From Tetranychus cinnabarinus (Eukaryota > Arthropoda > Arachnida > Trombidiformes > Tetranychidae): a DNA stretch of 64,000 bases. This document shows positions 40,301 through 49,313 of this stretch, in pieces. The first letter of the stretch is position 1; each line of letters opens with the position of its first letter. The notes beneath the pieces were generated by a model, which saw only the letters and a program-made list of their open reading frames with translations, made no database searches and was not told the DNA's origin. The DNA lies in NCBI GenBank assembly GCA_022266195.1, contig WHVY01000002.1:6525001-6589000 (forward strand), given 5' to 3'. The position numbers were made by a program, and so were the translations under genes.

Positions 40301-42645
40301 GTATAATAATCCTTATTTTGCGGTCTTTTGATGCACTTTTTTTTATCCAATTTTGGGTCTTTTATTACGTGCCTCTCTATTCACAAAGCTTATAACGTAG
40401 TAGGTCAACTACAATATTCACAGATAAAAAATAACCTGAATAGAGAAGTAATAACTTTATTATTAAATGCAATTAGATGTAATTAGAAGTGTGAAACAAA
40501 TGTTAGTGAAACAACAAAATATCAATTCAAATAACACTCTTTGAAATTAACCTTTACCTAAAGTGATATTATAATATTCAAATTTAATCATTTATTAATT
40601 TTCCCTTTAGTAGGAAATAATTTGAGATTCAATTTTCAGGCCTAAAATTGATCAGATATTCAAGTAACATGTTGTAGTTGAAGAGGTGATATTGCAATCA
40701 GTAAATCACTCGAGATGAAAGTAAAGAGGATTTTGATAGATTTTTATTTTCGTTTCATTGGATAAATTAATAAAATTGAAGCTTAAAAACGTTGAAATGA
40801 GGGAAAAATAGAAACAATAAATTGTCATTGTTTCATTAAATTGGTAAATGAAGAAACAGGAAAGATGAATTGGAAAGAGAAATGAGAGTAAAAAGAAAAG
40901 TAGATTGGATGTAGAACGATGTTATTATGAAGTTCGATTGAAAGGGAAACCAGTTAAGAATTGCGATTGATGATGCATATCGAATCATTAGTGGTTGTGA
41001 ACCATTCAATCGAAACAATCGATAGCGAACAAAATGATGAGAAAATTTCAAACTATATTTGACCACGTTAAAGGTAGAAGAAAAAAAGGGAAAAGTTGTG
41101 ATAAAGTTGCGTGTATTTTGTACATTATTGTTCATTTTTTTTTGTAAGAATGTTTTTCGATTATTTATTTTTTGCTTCAACCTGTACTGTTAGAGAGGAA
41201 AAAAAAGAGGGAGCTGATGATTAACTGAATGAGGACGAAAAGACAAGGAATACAATAATTACTGTCATCATTTGTTGGTACATCAAGACTATTACCAGGA
41301 ATAGATGGCGCACAAAATTGATGCCACTTGAGGAGATTTCAAGAGGAAGGTAAGAAGGGAAAAACAGGGATGAAAGAGGACGTGATGATGAGGATAAGAT
41401 GAAGATGAGAGAGAGTTGATGTTTTTTTCTGATTGGGCTTTACAACCGGTTTATTGCGATGAGTGCGAGTGAAAGATGAGAGTTGTCCTAGATACAAAAC
41501 AAGCTTTACCTGAAACCAAAAAAACTAGCTTTCCAGGGTATGAGCATAACAAGTAAAATTTGATTCCTCTTATAGACTTTCAATCTTTCCGCCAACATCA
41601 TTCCTTATTTCATCATGATCGTGATGATTATCATCATCATTTTATGCTTGTTTTGTTTCATTCACATGCATCAAAAATGGACGAAAAACGACCAAATTAA
41701 AAGTAAGAATCAAGTTGAAAATGTTGGCCATATTTCAACAATTACATGTCTTTTTATATCAATGAGCTTTTCATGCAACTATTTACAGTTTTTGGCCTTA
41801 ATTTTGGCTCAAAAAGCGCATTATAAAGAAACAAAAAGTAACCACAATTGAAACTGTCAATCTGATTGAATGTTTAAATGAATGACAATCAAATTGAAAG
41901 ACAAATTTTGCATGAAATCAAATAGCATTTGAAATGCGAGTTTGAAAAGCAATGTAAGGCAAAAACAGTGAAAATACATTAGAGCAGTACGAAGTTGTTT
42001 GTCAATATTTCCAAGTTCATCAGTTTGATTGTTGGGTCAAAATTTATTGATGAATAATGGCAATTTGGTTTTCCTATTGATTAATTTATAAGGTAAATTT
42101 AAATGGGTAGATGTAATCATACGTTAAGGTTGTTTTAGCCAACAATTTAGGTTGTAAGAAGAGGAACAACTTGGATCACTCTGTATGTTTGTTTCAATAT
42201 GGTTAAACCTGAATCACCATGATATTGCTTTAATTGGTTTTTCATTACAAGAATGGTAAAAAAACACTGATTACATATCAAGGGATACTTGAAAGGAAGG
42301 TAACCAACTAACTTGACATAAATATTTAAAACAACTTTGTCATGATTTAATTTCCATCTTTTAGAAGTTCATTTTAATTAGCTGAATTGAATATCCTAAG
42401 GTTTCAATCAATTAAGAAAAGAAGAAGAAAAAAACCATTTCTTCTAACATTATGCAAGGTTGAGTATATTTTTGGGTAATTTGGCTTACCGTTAAATCGT
42501 TGTGCTTTGTATGGGATCTATTTGAAGCTCGAATGATACCTTGACGCCAGTTCCATTCGTTTATTTTTTTCACTTTAATTTTACTCGATGTTGTTACACA
42601 TAAAAATCGTTTACCAACTATTTCATCCCTCCATTTGTAGGCCAT
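1382..42645 (-). CDS. KDM3: KDM3/JMJD1-family histone demethylase, N-terminal 1,934 codons (9 exons; 3' end outside window)
   Basis: Family role: KDM3 enzymes are nuclear Fe(II)/2-oxoglutarate oxygenases that remove H3K9me1/2. Exons on the minus strand are 42645-42490, 38443-38291, 37453-37337, 20941-20738, 10371-10287, 9779-8423, 7888-7726, 5868-5226 and 4305-1382. All have GT-AG ends and the phases agree throughout. The recognisable KDM3 N-terminal domain runs over residues 1-250: VGKRFLCV, WRQGIIRA, VEYDGVDWRKREWIKVY, GYRVKVYR..TQWYTAVI, and LKGEEIGITPRRR. It is followed by a long Ser/Asn/Gln/Pro-rich disordered region, a charged helix at about 680-745, and a conserved FHPKLKKAWLQRHSE block near 1,850, comparable with JMJD1C. 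The zinc finger and JmjC domain are not in the window. The start is the first ATG after an in-frame TGA and aligns with the vertebrate initiator. Drosophila-like single-copy orthology is inferred. Confidence 0.93.
4306..5225 (-). other. KDM3: KDM3 intron 8
   Basis: 920-base intron, AT-rich, with short purine- and pyrimidine-rich runs. No other feature seen. Confidence 0.85.
5226..5868 (-). CDS. KDM3: KDM3 exon 8 (residues 746-960), poly-Asn region
   Basis: The acceptor is cttatag and the donor TCAG|gtatac. The product is disordered, with a tract of about 35 residues that is nearly all Asn (about 834-868), encoded by AAT/AAC repeats visible as att/gtt on the plus strand from 5,512 to 5,607. 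Gln-rich stretches and a short Ala run follow. No folded domain is visible. Confidence 0.85.
5869..7725 (-). other. KDM3: KDM3 intron 7
   Basis: 1.86 kb intron, rich in GA/GAAA runs on the plus strand (6,880-6,960). No coding exon seen. Confidence 0.85.
7726..7888 (-). CDS. KDM3: KDM3 exon 7 (residues 691-745), charged helix
   Basis: The acceptor is caacag and the donor aag|gtatg. The exon encodes MKLEDKMRERLEREAKDRES followed by a further Lys/Glu/Arg-rich stretch ending VESLRLANQK, predicted to be a long charged helix or coiled coil. The first base completes the split codon from exon 6. Confidence 0.87.
7889..8422 (-). other. KDM3: KDM3 intron 6
   Basis: 534-base AT-rich intron. Nothing else seen. 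Confidence 0.85.
8423..9779 (-). CDS. KDM3: KDM3 exon 6 (residues 239-691)
   Basis: 1,357 bases. It opens with VVESILKGEEIGITPRRR, the end of the conserved N-terminal domain (vertebrate LLKGENIGITSRRR). The rest is low-complexity Thr/Asn/Ser, a nine-Gln run at about 452-460 and His/Gln-rich stretches. It closes with a family-like helical segment (IGNYQAMLMLQHQQELLWQ). The acceptor is tttacag and the donor AAAAT|gtaagt, leaving two bases that join exon 7 to give Met. Confidence 0.9.
9780..10286 (-). other. KDM3: KDM3 intron 5b (between exons 5 and 6)
   Basis: 507-base intron with a short (AATGATGATGA) simple repeat near 9,975. Nothing else seen. Confidence 0.85.
10287..10371 (-). CDS. KDM3: KDM3 exon 5 (residues 211-239)
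   Basis: 85 bases, entering in phase 0 and leaving one base over. It encodes ELTLTDDTVLEERNEDPTLV followed by QMKLIGDGG, matching the family segment VMNDQVLEPQNVDPSMVQM. The splice sites are ttag|GA and GGAG|gtaat. Confidence 0.88.
10372..20737 (-). other. KDM3: KDM3 10.4 kb intron between exons 4 and 5
   Basis: Large intron full of simple sequence: a pyrimidine-rich tract at 10,560-10,930, (GA)n at 11,968-11,988, GAT repeats at 14,636-14,658, and GATAAT/AATAAT repeats at 18,885-18,965. ORFs here are short and compositionally like the noncoding strand. I see no exon, RNA gene or transposon with readable ends. Confidence 0.75.
20738..20941 (-). CDS. KDM3: KDM3 exon 4 (residues 143-210)
   Basis: 68 codons, phase 0 at both ends, acceptor atccag, donor aag|gtaaat. 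It encodes VGYRVKVYRSEGTTQWYTAVIVSYNENTK, equivalent to the GYRVRVYRQDSATQWFTGIIT block of JMJD1C. The exon stands alone between introns of 16.4 kb and 10.4 kb. Confidence 0.92.
20942..37336 (-). other. KDM3: KDM3 16.4 kb intron between exons 3 and 4
   Basis: The largest intron in the window. It is AT-rich with many CAATTG/GTTAAC-type words, an AT alternation at 24,353-24,372, (GA)n at 31,521-31,537 and 32,226-32,240, and dispersed ATGATG/TCATCA runs. No ORF over 120 codons, and none with a recognisable domain. Its size would allow nested regulatory elements, but none can be called from sequence alone. Confidence 0.75.
37337..37453 (-). CDS. KDM3: KDM3 exon 3 (residues 104-142)
   Basis: This 117-base exon is too short to stand out as an ORF. 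The acceptor is attacag and the donor gag|gtaagt, phase 0 at both ends. The translation NFKILVDKV...PIEYLDDRQLDFVDY matches the family segment FKPLV..VEFLVDKQLDF. Confidence 0.88.
37454..38290 (-). other. KDM3: KDM3 intron 2
   Basis: 837-base AT-rich intron. Nothing else seen. Confidence 0.85.
38291..38443 (-). CDS. KDM3: KDM3 exon 2 (residues 53-103)
   Basis: The acceptor is tttttcag and the donor gtaagt, phase 0 at both ends, 51 codons. It encodes VLVEYDGVDWRKREWIKVYD, which matches the E(F/Y)D(D/G)xxWRKREWVKVY block of KDM3 proteins. Confidence 0.92.
38764..40242 (-). CDS. KDM8: KDM8/JMJD5-like JmjC oxygenase, intronless, nested in KDM3 intron 1
   Basis: 492 residues in one exon. The family consists of Fe(II)/2-oxoglutarate oxygenases; human KDM8 is an arginyl-residue hydroxylase, and its proposed demethylase/protease roles are disputed. 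An N-terminal helical region (1-235) is followed by a JmjC domain (about 240-492). The start of the fold is KPCIITGAMDHWPA and the core is GWFGPWGTVSPLHFDPYDN. Iron ligands are His396, Asp398 and His476 (GYWHYVKSLS). The probable 2-oxoglutarate contacts Asn402 and Lys411 (GRKYIRLY) are present, as is the terminal SFSINFWW signature. Length is close to the human protein (about 416-454). The catalytic set is intact, so it looks functional. It is on the same strand as its host gene KDM3 and must be expressed from its own promoter. Confidence 0.94.
   Translation of the reverse strand: METVDDVLNNINGLLSTRANTATDELNLIREPIIGTYFYTQFRCIMSLIGLPKNAHQMPGQHEQLHLHSSCLPTNLHIDPREMKRLTANQLSCFLEKCETLLDFAWEYLNIGHWKSIKIDYRYFYGYICVAKIILKLRQIYLLNEHCLNERETDDSDEDAIETETRIKSNESLLPKGMDLESLQLLIKVADLACIMCPQIMNGIASEMASKLHQLIAPCYSLKWKTLSDDIKSRQRVLIKPIDSAKKIDSIYCPSLETFQQLLQLEKPCIITGAMDHWPAYNPQSSHHWSLEYILSRIGARTVAVEIGAKYTDSEWSQNLMTVDSFIDKHWVDGSGKGYIAQQELFQQCTELSHDFSIPDYCGLGRTIETDEEINSLGNIVINGWFGPWGTVSPLHFDPYDNLLAQVVGRKYIRLYSSSTEPGSVYPFSDYLLSNTSQVDVESVDVEKFPMFPSLPYLECCLEQGQMLYIPKGYWHYVKSLSISFSINFWWT
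40243..42489 (-). other. KDM3 intron 1, part upstream of KDM8
   Basis: 2.2 kb AT-rich sequence that should contain the KDM8 promoter. A 114-codon minus ORF at 40,836-41,180 is Phe/Ser/Asn-rich with no motif and is not called as a gene. Confidence 0.6.
42490..42645 (-). CDS. KDM3: KDM3 exon 1 (initiator Met, residues 1-52)
   Basis: It begins MAYKWRDEIVGKRFLCV and ends in a phase-0 donor (acg|gtaagc). An in-frame TGA lies about 20 codons upstream with no other ATG between. VGKRFLCV and WRQGIIRA are hallmarks of the KDM3 N-terminus. Confidence 0.9.
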
Positions 42646-43103
42646 CTCCTGCTGATCAGTGGTAAGGAAAGGATAATCTTGACTTGAGTTGTAAGCTTGT
42701 CAATAATATTGCTTTCAAATGATGGGTTTAACGGCGATTTTTTTATTCCCTTGGTGTTGACAAAATGGTTTGATTCTAGTGATAGACTGATGGTGCTTTT
42801 GCTGGTGATGTTGCAAGTGTTGCCCTGCTTTATGGTTGATGCTGGTGATTCAGTTAACAAATACCATCTATACATTGCTCACAACATGTGGGACAAATTA
42901 GCATTGATGATGATCCTCAACTTTTTATTTTTTGCTGCAGATTCTCTCCTTTTTTTGTACACATTAACACACATGAATAACAAAATATTATATAATGCAA
43001 CATAAACTTGAAAAGGTGAGGAATGGAAACAACTTGTGATTAATTGGTATCCTGAATGATCCTTTGTTTGATTATCGATATTGATGTGGAAAGATGAGAA
43101 AAA
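42646..43103. other. KDM3 5' flank
   Basis: 458 bases between the KDM3 start codon and the next candidate exon. It probably holds the KDM3 5' UTR and promoter. No TATA or initiator element can be called with confidence, and overlapping ORFs on both strands have no recognisable features. Confidence 0.45.
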
Positions 43104-43283
43104 TCACAAACACTGAACACAATCATAGCCTTTTAATTGCACCCATTTTCCGTTGAATTGATATCGATCGTTGAGTAATGGTTGGTGGAATACATAAGCG
43201 CGCGCTCCAAGAATTGACGGTAAACTTGCAATTATAGTGGAACCTAATAAACCTGGTAACACACAATACACCAACAATTGAAA
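43104..43283 (-). CDS. Possible terminal exon of an unidentified membrane protein
   Basis: A pyrimidine-rich acceptor (tttttttcaacag) at 43,284 precedes 59 codons and a TGA. The peptide starts FQLLVYCVLPGLLGSTIIAS and ends QFNGKWVQLKGYDCVQCL, so it has one hydrophobic helix and a hydrophilic tail. Candidate upstream exons on the same strand are 44007-43967 (good acceptor and gtaagt donor, wrong phase for the next candidate) and a stretch ending at the gtaagt donor near 45,379 (YQVNELHQLLLLIGSHL, phase 0, which would join this exon in frame). I do not recognise the family, and the gene model is uncertain. Confidence 0.35.
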   Translation of the reverse strand, partial: FQLLVYCVLPGLLGSTIIASLPSILGARAYVFHQPLLNDRYQFNGKWVQLKGYDCVQCL

Positions 43284-45378
43284 CTGTTGAAAAAAAGAAA
43301 GAGAAAATGCGAAATTAGAAAATATGGAATAAATATTATCAATAGAATTGAAATGAAAAGGTTGTAAAGGTTGAAAAGGTAAAAAGGTAAGTTGAATGAA
43401 GAGCGAAAGAACGGTTACAAAATAGAAATACAATTGAAGCTGAAATTAGTGGACGGTTGCAATCAAAATTCACAGTTGAGAATAAAAAATAACAGTCATC
43501 TGTAAATTGGACCTGATTGGTGGTTAATCAATTAAAAGATGATAACAAAACAAATCACAATCATTGTTGTAGATACACAAATAAAAATGGAAGGTGAAAC
43601 AAGTCGCAATGGAAAGGAAGGAGGGAAAGAAAGTGAACCAAAATGAGCGAGAAATTAAGAGATGAAATAGATGATTTAATGTATTGGGGCAGTGATTTAT
43701 GGGGGGCAGAAATAATGAAATGAAGAGAGGAAAAAGTGTCAAAGAAAAATGGAGGGATAAAAGAGATAAAAGAACGATGAAAATGAATAAAGATTACAGT
43801 TGTTTTTTTACAGCTCTAAACATGGAAGAAATGTTGAAGGAAAGCTAAAAAGAATGGAAAATCTGGAGTTGGTCATTATCGTAATGAAACATTGATATTA
43901 TTTCCAAAATTAAAGGTAGGTTAGAAGGTTAAGGATTACGATTAAAGATGAATTGATTACTTACATTTAAATGATGAACAAATCGACAACAATTGGAATG
44001 TAAAACTGAAAAATATAATGTAAAACAACGAGATGGTGATTGGTAATGAAGGTTGAGTGGTAGAAGAAGTAAGGAGAAAGAAGCAGAAAGGGAAAACTGT
44101 ATAAGAAATGAAACAGAATCAAGATTGCACAATTTAATTTGTATTATAACCTTAATTTAGATGATAATAGTAATCCTAATGGAACAAATAAAGTCACCAG
44201 TAATCAATTAATAATATAATACAATTAGATTCATAATAATAATTAATATAATAATATTAATAAATGATGTTTTTTTCATATAATAAACAAACTCTCGACA
44301 TGAAAATCCTAACTGTCATATAAAAATACCTTAGTTACCAAGTTTATGGTTGTTAAGGGGTGGCTTACTTTTACCGACCAACCTTTTTTGGGTTAATCTG
44401 GTTTTTTAGTTATTTTCTGGTTTATCAGGGTAAATGACCTTAAAGATGAAGATGGAAAGAAATGAAATGTTCATCTTCAGTATCATCTTCATGATTATTT
44501 ATTTCATTTTCCTCTCATTTTTTTGCTTCTTCTCAACTTTAGAGATTAAACAATTTAAGTTTCTTTATAATTGCTTGCCCATTTGGAGAGGTTTTAAGGC
44601 AAATTGTAATTTATTAATTATCAAAAGAAATGTAAAAATCTATCAAATTGGTTTATTTTTTTTCCTCTTTACAACTTAATGTTGATTAGTATTAAAGGAT
44701 CAACATCATGTTGCCCATTAAATTTTCATCTTACATGAATAAGTTCATTGGTTATGTTCAGATCTAAAGATTTGCTTGGACTGAATTATCGCCTTTTGAT
44801 TTACCGTGAAAATGAAATGGTCAAAAGAAAGTGAATTGATTCTATAAATTGGGTTGATTTGATGTTTGATTGTAATCAGTTTTTATAAATATCACTTCAA
44901 GTCTTGTATTGATCGAGTACATTTATTGACGCAACATTCATTAAATAACAGTTACACTATTAATTGTTAACGCAGTGTTTTAGGTTAACATGATTTAAAC
45001 AATCTCTTTGGAAACATTAACGAAATGCAATTTTTTCATTTGAAAATGGCTAGTAAATACAACGCATTTTTGGCACAATTGTCATGTATTGGTAGAGGAT
45101 TCCTTTGGTTATTCTTGCTTTGGTTTCCTCAACGAAAAGTCTTTTTGGAGCCTTCCATTACTTGAAGGTAATTTTGAAGAGATGTTTAGACCAGAAGTCA
45201 ACTAAAATCCATTTTGATTTAGTTAAACAGTTATTCAAAACTTCTCGAGTGTGTTAAGAAGGTGAGTTATTGTAAACCAGATGCGATTCAAGGAGAGAAA
45301 AGAAAGTTATTCTGAATTGATATTTTGTTACTTGTAAAGCAAAACATTTGTTTAATATAAAAAATGAAATTTTACTTA
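43284..45378. other. Intergenic or intronic AT-rich stretch
   Basis: About 2 kb, very AT-rich around 44,150-44,290. Apart from the candidate 41-base exon at 43,967-44,007 (minus) I see no coding signal. Confidence 0.5.
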
Positions 45379-45454
45379 CCAAATGAGATCCAATCAAGAG
45401 TAAAAGTTGATGCAATTCATTCACTTGATACAAATGGCTTAGCTTTCATGATAA

Positions 45455-45871
45455 TCAAATTTCTACTCGAAAAAGACACGATAGTGGTGGGTAATAGTAA
45501 GGTTCCGTGAGTGGTGCAAGAAGTACCGCGTATCTAGTCGATAAATCTTGCACAGAACTATTTTTTTTTATATACTGGTTTATGCTGTGGATATTTTTAT
45601 AGTATTCTTCTAACTGAGCAAGAGCATATGGATGATTTTTATAGCTTTCTTCTATGGCAGATTGTGAAGATTGAGCAGCAATACATGCTTCATTCAATAC
45701 AGAATCAGCACCAGCAGATAAAACACTAGCAGATTTTGCATGTTTTACAGAACTTTCAGCAGCAGCACGAGCAGCAGCTAAATTTTGTTCAACAGTAGAA
45801 CGATCAATTTTATTTTTATTAGTATTGGAACTGGTTTTATGCTCTTTCTTAGGACCCATATTCATATTCAT
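45455..45871 (-). CDS. Hypothetical 138-residue Ala/Ser-rich protein
   Basis: Intronless ORF with two neighbouring ATGs at the start (MNMNMGPKKE). It has a basic N-terminus, then an Ala-rich amphipathic stretch (NLAAARAAAESSVKHAKSAS) likely to be helical, then YALAQLEEYYKNIHSINQYI and a Tyr/Pro-rich tail ending CLFRVEI. The local base composition (GCA/GCT runs) is richer in GC than the surroundings, which favours real coding. There is no signal peptide or membrane segment, and I do not recognise a family. The same frame reopens after two TGA codons into YQVNELHQLLLLIGSHL, which ends at a good donor. Confidence 0.45.
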   Translation of the reverse strand: MNMNMGPKKEHKTSSNTNKNKIDRSTVEQNLAAARAAAESSVKHAKSASVLSAGADSVLNEACIAAQSSQSAIEESYKNHPYALAQLEEYYKNIHSINQYIKKNSSVQDLSTRYAVLLAPLTEPYYYPPLSCLFRVEI

Positions 45872-46813
45872 TCTTGGGATTATTCAGTAAATGTGAAGAT
45901 ATTTTACCCGTGTTTACGAACCATCACTCCTAAGGTTTCAGGGCTGGTAGAGATCAAAAACCGATAAAACTAGAAAAACCATGCATATTCAAATTGTAAT
46001 TTTGACACAATTAAAATAATTCAAGATACACAAAAATTATTTGATGTAAAATAAAAACAATAAAGCAATACATTTAGCATTAGTTTGTGTTGTGCTCGAT
46101 AGATGTCAATAGGTTAAAGGATCAACTCCGGATCCGATACAATATCTGTTGAATGATCTATCATTTAGAATGAGTTTGTTAATCAAGATAATTAAGATTT
46201 GAACATAATAGATGGCGTTTAATCTCATCAAAATTACGTTGATTAAATGTCGTAACGACACCGAAGCTAGTCGATACTTGCATCAATTGACTGAATAATG
46301 AATTGATAGTGACAGACTGACTTTAAGTCGACCTTTGATCGCCTTTTAATCAATTATGGAAGCAGATTTTTAATAAACTCATTTACTGAAAATCACCACG
46401 ATGTGTAATTCTGGTCTTGATTGTTGCTGTTCAACACTTTTGTTCAAGCTTTATTTTTCAAATTTTAACATTTTAGAGCAATAACTACGCTTTGTTTTAA
46501 CATATTTGCACTGAAAAATAAACAAGATTTTGAAACAATCGATTATCAGATCCTTGTAATTTTATTGTATCCCAAATGTATATTAATATATTAATAATAG
46601 TGATTTAATGTTATCCAATCTCTACCTTTGCTCAATTATTCCTTCATTTTCTCATTGATTATATTGTCAAAGCGACCAAAAATATTCCTATTGACTAAGT
46701 TAATCATTTATTTCATCCCACCGTTGGAATAGGCCATTTAAGTTGACCTATTCACTGTGAAATTGCTCTTAATATTAGTATTGTTTACAGCTTGTCTTCT
46801 GACTCTTTACAAA
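45872..46813. other. Divergent intergenic region
   Basis: 942 bases between two divergent candidate genes. Near 46,345 it carries a short stretch (ttatggaagcagattttt) also present near 52,793, so part is dispersed repeat. Nothing else seen. Confidence 0.45.
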
Positions 46814-47083
46814 ATGTCTCAGCAACAACTGGATCAATCGACTTTTGTTCAAAGAGCTGTTTATCTAATTGAACAAATCTCGACCAATTCTCAATTCTTT
46901 ATGGCTTCAGTATGGAACTTTACTTCAGAACATTTACTTTTTTTGCTTTTAGTGACCATAAAATGGACTCTCTGGCTACTTCGCGGTATTGGTTTACCTT
47001 CAGCTTATTCCATGGGAAGCACAGTTCACCTTATTAAACACCTTACCAAGACAAATTCTCTATTATTAATAACTAACCAATAA
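46814..47083 (+). CDS. Hypothetical 89-residue protein with one hydrophobic segment
   Basis: The first ATG after an in-frame stop gives MSQQQLDQSTFVQRAVYLIE, a possible membrane helix (HLLFLLLVTIKWTLWLL) and a short polar tail. A possible acceptor (tgtttacag at 46,790) lies just upstream, so it could instead be a last exon. The family is not recognised, and the short length keeps confidence low. Confidence 0.3.
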   Translation: MSQQQLDQSTFVQRAVYLIEQISTNSQFFMASVWNFTSEHLLFLLLVTIKWTLWLLRGIGLPSAYSMGSTVHLIKHLTKTNSLLLITNQ

Positions 47084-47280
47084 TTAACCAAGAAAAAGTG
47101 CATTTGTATTAGTTAAATATGGTCAACATGAAGAGAGACAATAATTTGTCACAATGCAAAAGTCCACAGGTTAAAAGAATTGCTAGCAAGTGAAATACGC
47201 GGTTGTTACTATTAAAAGAAAACAATTATCACATTTATGTACAACTTGAAACAAATGGCCAAAAAACGGGTGAAAATTAA

Positions 47281-47399
47281 TTTATTTCAAATAACGACTC
47301 TGGTGGTTTGTAGGGACATGGAGGTTGAACCCATTAGGCGATTTAAAAGTATCTGAGCACCGGCAGTCAAATATAATCCGACGTGTTCTTAATTTTTTT
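47281..47399. repeat. Diverged dispersed repeat (second copy near 52,660-52,740)
   Basis: The segment containing gtttgtagggacatgg, followed by ccattag, matches 52,660-52,740 with many substitutions. No ends or coding content were identified. Confidence 0.45.
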
Positions 47400-47461
47400 G
47401 CTGAGCAACTAATTAACAGTTTAATTAATTTCATAGACTTCAAAATTTCCAATGAAATACA

Positions 47462-48050
47462 GGTAAGGTTGTACGAAACTCTGCAAGCTCACTTTTTTCA
47501 CGCTAAGCCGCAGCTTTTTTGACTTAAGAAGAAGCTTAAGTAGCTGAGGGCTAAAATTTTAAAGCGGTATCTATGGGACAATCAAGTCTCTGAAAATTAA
47601 CTTGCTTTAAATTAATGAAAATGGTTAATTAAACCCTTTTTTCCAATTTATCAACAGTTTCCATGATTTACATGAGCGGGTTTAAGGCTGTGGTACAAAA
47701 TATATCAAGAATAGTAACATGCTAACATTTAAAATTTAAAAATATTTTTAATAGTAAAATATAATAATTGTCGGAAGAATAATGCTTGTATATGTTACTA
47801 TTCTTGATATATTTTGTACCACAGCCTTAAACCCGCTCATGTAAATCATGGAAACTGTTGATAAATTGGAAAAAAGGGTTTAATTAACCATTTTCATTAA
47901 TTTAAAGCAAGTTAATTTTCAGAGACTTGATTGTCCCATAGATACCGCTTTAAAATTTTAGCCCTCAGCTACTTAAGCTTCTTCTTAAGTCAAAAAAGCT
48001 GCGGCTTAGCGTGAAAAAAGTGAGCTTGCAGAGTTTCGTACAACCTTACC
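47462..48050. mobile_element. 589 bp foldback DNA element, 8-bp target duplication GAAATACA
   Basis: Two inverted arms of 259 bases each (47,462-47,720 and 47,792-48,050) are nearly perfect complements around a 71-base AT-rich loop. The termini read GGTAAGGTTGTACGAAAC. The element is flanked by GAAATACA at 47,454-47,461 and 48,051-48,058, while the paralogous locus at 57 kb shows the site without it. There is no coding capacity. The superfamily is undetermined; an 8-base duplication is compatible with hAT, P or Merlin mobilisation. Confidence 0.9.
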
Positions 48051-48484
48051 GAAATACAACCTTTATGCTCATCAAATTTTTCATTTGCCTAGCAGTTCGT
48101 TTCAACAATCATTTTCTATTTTTATTTTTGTCACTCTGTAAATTATGATCTTTTTAATTAAAAGCTTTTATCAATCAGAAAATTATTTCATGGAAAATAC
48201 CAATTTAGTTGAAGAAAGTGAATGTTTTTGGTTGGTGAAATCCAAAAGAAGCGCTCCTATTGCATTTCATTGATGAAAATGAGGGAGAAAGAGTGAAAGG
48301 AAAAAAGTGCGAAGAAAGGTAATTTTCTCATTTCACTCTTCATTAAATTAATGGTCTGTAACACTGACGACTAATTTTGTATAATTCATCTTACGATAAT
48401 CAACTAATAATCAAATTGGATCATCATTACTGGCGTAGACCTGTTCTTTTCAAGACTAGGGTCCATTCAAATTATTTAAACAAA

Positions 48485-48506
48485 ACGGAGACCCCATCAA
48501 TAATTG
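48485..48506 (+). pseudogene. LIM gene leader exon, copy A (start codon ATG changed to ACG)
   Basis: In copy B this 22-base exon would encode METPSII plus one G before a gtaagt donor. The one-base overhang fits the acceptor at 49,314 (GG ATA TGC), giving METPSIIG-ICHKC in frame. In copy A the ATG is ACG. If the exon assignment is right, copy A needs another start, for example the Met at 49,370 inside LIM1, or an upstream exon not seen here. Confidence 0.4.
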
Positions 48507-48575
48507 GTAAGTTCATTTTCATTTAAAAGATTTTCAATTTTTGACGATTTCTCATTTACTTTTTGTAATTTGTTG

Positions 48576-49201
48576 GATTCTGTACAATAGATCAAGTTCA
48601 AATTCGATTTTCATTTAAACATTTCCCATTCTGTGACCGTAACAATTAGATTGCTGGAACTTATTATTCGGTGATAGAAATTGATGCTAATCGTAAATGT
48701 AATGTTGTTCAACAATGTAACATTTTCGCCCGTTCAAACCCATTTGTGTCAATTTATGCACCAATTTGACAATCGATATGCCTTTTTAGTAACAACCGAT
48801 GATTTTGACGCAAAGACTTCTCTTATTTTACCCAATTCACTTGAAATTGTGTTTGACCATCTTTTTCAGTGTTGACCACATTCTCTTGATTTTTTTAATA
48901 AATTGTTGCGATCCGCAATTATCTCATTCCTTGACTTCAAATTTAAATTACGATCGATGTTATTCATCTGTAATTTCATTATGAACTATTTTGAGGCGCA
49001 ATGTCTTCAATGGCTTTCTTCAGTTTATTTCAAATCAAATTAAGATTTTCATTTTCTGAGAATGATTCTTTGTTCTTTGATTGAAACCATTTCAATTGTT
49101 TCCACAATTCTTAGATCAATGACTGATTCTATCTGTTTTCAAGAGTTTTACGCCAATCATCCAACCCTTTCCTAGTGAGCTCAAGTTGTCCTTACAATTT
49201 A
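48576..49201. repeat. 626 bp duplicated segment (partner 52887-53512)
   Basis: It is the same length and apparently the same sequence in both places. It lies in intron 1 of the LIM gene here and in intergenic DNA at 52.9 kb, and is absent from the paralogous intron at 58.7 kb. There are no inverted termini. The flanks atttgttg/attcgttg resemble an imperfect 8-base target duplication. The mechanism is unknown. Confidence 0.85.
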
Positions 49202-49313
49202 TTCGTTGCAATTTTCCCATTGACTTTATTTTCTTTAGTATGCATATTTTTTCTTGATCTCATCATTGTTTTGTGATTAATTTTCGATATTTTACTCTTA
49301 ATCGTTCAGTCAG

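Larger units (their letters stand above)
47400..48575. repeat. Segmental duplication unit 1, copy A (partner 57209-58713)
   Basis: The flank 47,400-47,461 and 48,059-48,575 match 57,209-57,270 and 58,195-58,713 almost base for base. The differences include aaaACGgag in copy A against aaaATGgag in copy B. Each copy has a different transposon inserted at the same point. The unit covers the presumed promoter and leader exon of the LIM gene. Confidence 0.9.

Noticed and set aside
40836..41180. 114-codon minus ORF upstream of KDM8
   Set aside because: Phe/Ser/Asn-rich and without features; probably intron 1 noncoding DNA.
47325..47522. 65-codon plus ORF running into the foldback element
   Set aside because: Half of it is transposon terminal sequence and the other half dispersed repeat.
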